The notes beneath the pieces are model-generated. The model was not told where the DNA came from. It ran no database searches and saw only the letters and a program-made list of their open reading frames with translations. The position numbers were made by a program, and so were the translations under genes. This document shows, one piece after another, positions 61,319 to 64,000 of a stretch of 64,000 bases of DNA. Each line of letters starts with the position of its first letter. Position 1 is the stretch's first letter. Origin of the DNA: Rhea pennata (lineage: Eukaryota > Chordata > Aves > Rheiformes > Rheidae); the NCBI RefSeq assembly GCF_028389875.1, contig NC_084677.1, positions 9,094,017-9,158,016 on the forward strand, given 5' to 3'.

Positions 61319-64000
61319 GTGAGTGCCCCGCCGGGCCGGGGGCCGCCGCCGCGGGCGGAGGCGTGGGGGCCATGTTGAGAGGCGGCGGGGCAGGGCGCGG
61401 GGGGCGCCGGCAGCCTGCGGCGGGGAGCCGAGGGGCTCGCCCGGGCCGGGGGCACCGCGCCGCGGGGCCTCGGCGCGGCGGTGCGCGGGGGCCGGCGGCG
61501 GCTGCCGGCGCCGCGGGAGGCCCCGGCCCCGGCGCCAGCCTCGCGCTGCCCCCGGCGCAGCCTGGCCGCTGTCGTGGGGCTGCGTGCGGCTCCGGCCCAT
61601 CCCCCCTTCGCCTCCGCCTGTAGCGGGGCCCCGCGCATTAACCCTTCGCGTTTTAAAATAAAACGCCGGGGAAGTTTCCGCAGGTCTCGGCGGTAACGTT
61701 TGTGCTGTTGCGGGGGGAAATGGCGTTGTTTCTGCCAGCGCTGTTTCAGACCTACCTTAGACGTCTCTCTGAAGATCATAGCCAGTAGTTAATCTTTCCT
61801 AATGTAACGCTGATAAGTGATTAGTAGGGTAGGGAGGCTTGTCCAGCTGGCCTCGCCTGATGGAATAACCAGAAATTTACTCTGCTTCTCACTTCAAAGG
61901 ATCTTTGTGTTACGCAAACAGTGTTTACTAGGTCTGCTTTGCATAGGGGAAATTAAAGGAGAGCTACTTACTAATTTCTAGCTTAAACCAAAGGTCCTTC
62001 CAAGCATAATACATGATGGTTAACTTCTTGGCAGTATTTGAATGTCACTCTTGCAGCTAAGGAGCTTGAGACCTGCTTGAGTGTGATAGTTGAAACGTTC
62101 TCATCTTTTTCTAGAATCTTTCTGTATGCCTATTGTCATGGTACGAGACAAACTTGGATTTCAGAGATGGGTTCCGGTAACTTAATTTTGCTTAACCTAC
62201 TACTTGTTACATTGTATTTGCCATGATTTCCTGTTAATTGTGGCTATTTTTTTATTGCATGTTGATTTAATATTATGTATTAGTCCTCCACTCTCTAGTA
62301 CCTCGTGTCATCTGATGTTAACATCTGAAACCTGCAACTTTCATATATGGTACTTTAGAATTTACATAACAAAGAATATCAACCCATTTCTTGTGCTAGA
62401 GCAAATGTTAAACTAAATGCTCCCAACAGCTACTAATTTTTATTAGAAAATGTTGTTCATGTGGGCAGGCAGTATGCAAGTATGTTAAAATACACTTTCA
62501 AGAAGCCTTGGACAGACTTCTGGATTCCTCTTTGAATAGTGTATATATTAGGGTTCACAGGTGTAAAGGCAGAGCAGGTAGCTTGAGGCTGTGTTGAATG
62601 TGCATGTGATATACATTCAAGTAATCTTTAAAATTTATTCTAGTGTATTTTTTCAGACATTATTACAATGTGCATCTAACTTAAAAAAAAAATGTAATAA
62701 ATATTGTGACTGGAAACTTTCTTGAAGTTTTGAATGTTGCAAGAATAGTTTCCCCCCCCAGCCCCTGCCACTCTTGCAAGGTTTGTTCTAAGGCTTCCCT
62801 TTTTTTTTGTAGGTTTGAGAATATCTTTCACCTATTCACTGCATTAATTTCTTCATGCTTTCCTTCTCTCCATGCTGTTGCTTCTCCTGAGCCTTATGAA
62901 CAGCTTCTGTCTTTCCAGAGACTAGAGAAGACTTTGCTGAATGCCAGTTAGTACTGCTTTCTGGTCATCTGGAGTGATTAGGGTATCTTTTCTCTCCATC
63001 TCAGCTGTTGAGTACACTGCCCACATAGTGTTATAATCTGCTAGATTTGAGGTTTAAACTCACCTCGTTTCCATTTCTTTTTTGAGGTTTAGAATTAAAT
63101 TCTACCTTTTACTTTGATGCCCCTATAGTTAAGCAGACAAAAATGCTTAAGGTACCCACAGTTCTTAGAAATTGGTCTTTTTTTTAATTGAAATACTGCA
63201 TTTACCATATTTTTTTCCAGGTCTGTTGTACTTAGTTACAGAAAGTGATTGACAGTCTTGTCCTCGTAGATGTTCATATAAGGTGACAACTACTTTTCTG
63301 GCTAGGAGAACTAGGTGGAGCTCGCTCTAGAAATAAGTCAGAACAACATATGATTAGACAATGGTGCTGAATAGGTTACTTTTGAGCAACCTAGTTTGCC
63401 CTTGCTTCCACAGGCAATTAGGTGTTCCATGGCACTCATTCTTTGTTAACTTGTGGGAAAAATATTTCTACTTATCTGTATTGAGATCTGTACAAGTAGT
63501 AATTGATGTGAATATCACATAGGACTTCTGAAGAACATAGAGCTGGGTGTCGATAGTGTTCTGTGTACACTAACTTCATGTTTTTAGTAATCCGTCTCAA
63601 ATTTCTGTTATTATGTTTAGAACATTGGTATAACTTTTATGGATGCGATTTAGGATGCTAACTTTTACAAAACTGGGAAACTCCTGAAGCTTTCAGTCCA
63701 AGTAGTTTACCTTAAAACTTGTTTTATGTGCATTTTCCTCTGATAGCAAATTGTGTATTAGGGAAAATATCTGATCAGCTTTTACCTCACTAATGTAATT
63801 TTTGCTTGCAGATCATTTCAGAATTCATCTGAATTTGAAATCAAGATCATTGCTTTTTTTATATACAAAAAGGACATATTTAAATTTCTGAACCTAAGGA
63901 ACAGTTTGGGGGTTTTTCTAATCATTCCCAACTGTTTTATCCTTGGGGACTTTCTTTCATCAAATTGCATCCCAGTCAACTCATTTACTTAAAATCTCAT
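61319..64000 (+). other. GSPT1: GSPT1 intron 1 (partial)
   Basis: The GC-rich start falls to AT-rich sequence by about 61.75 kb. No exon resembling the Ser/Glu-rich second exon of GSPT1 was recognised, so it should lie to the right. Short open frames at 62.0-62.95 kb look like chance. Confidence 0.8.

Larger units (their letters stand above)
60050..61700. promoter_or_regulatory. GSPT1: GSPT1 CpG-island promoter region
   Basis: Strongly GC- and CpG-rich block beginning about 1 kb upstream of the GSPT1 start codon and continuing into intron 1. It holds ACTAC-type motifs, a YY1-like AAGATGGCGGCC (60821-60832), two copies of GGCCATACTGCG (near 60779 and 60869) and a C25 tract. No TATA box near the start. 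On the minus strand, a consensus donor GGCGG-GTGAGCGC (exon end 60109) could mark a divergent first exon. Confidence 0.8.

Noticed and set aside
60406-61779. 457-codon minus-strand frame over the GSPT1 island
   Set aside because: Arg/Pro/Gly-rich composition expected of random GC-rich DNA; it is antisense to GSPT1 exon 1 and has no recognised domain.
62706-62951. Possible GSPT1 exon 2 after a TTTTTGTAG acceptor
   Set aside because: The translation (ENIFHLFTALISSC) does not resemble the Ser/Glu-rich GSPT1 exon 2, and there is no fitting donor.

Overview
This is a vertebrate nuclear segment, most likely avian. Several fragments match bird-type CR1 LINE 3' ends, including the characteristic tail ending in ATTCTGTG. 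The gene order GSPT1, TNFRSF17, SNX29 is the one known from human 16p13.13. Introns and spacers are AT-rich, whereas two promoters lie in sharply GC-rich CpG islands. Species cannot be fixed from the sequence alone.

Layout. From 1 to about 39.9 kb, on the minus strand, lies the 5' two thirds of SNX29. I resolve thirteen coding exons with GT-AG borders and continuous phase. They start with a 7-nt coding exon at 39309-39315 and run to 5501-5629; the PX-domain exons must lie beyond the left edge. Introns hold CR1 fragments, microsatellites, homopolymers, a tRNA-Val/CR1 chimera that looks like a SINE, and one unexplained 144-codon reading frame. From 41161 to 42724, also on the minus strand, lies a complete three-exon TNFRSF17 (BCMA) gene, whose 3' end is only about 1.3 kb from the SNX29 CpG island. 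From 43 to 60 kb is a spacer with one clear old CR1 copy. It also holds several exon-like minus-strand intervals with good splice sites that may belong to an unrecognised gene (tentative). From 60.0 to 61.7 kb is a CpG island carrying six ACTAC-type (ZNF143/THAP11-like) motifs and a YY1-like site. Coding exon 1 of GSPT1 (eRF3a) lies on the plus strand at 61018-61318, and its first intron fills the rest of the window.

The three recognised genes do not form one pathway. GSPT1 acts in translation termination and binds poly(A)-binding protein. TNFRSF17 is a B-lineage survival receptor. SNX29 is a RUN/coiled-coil/PX protein with presumed membrane-trafficking roles. Family assignments rest on recognising the translated exons and on synteny, not on database searches.
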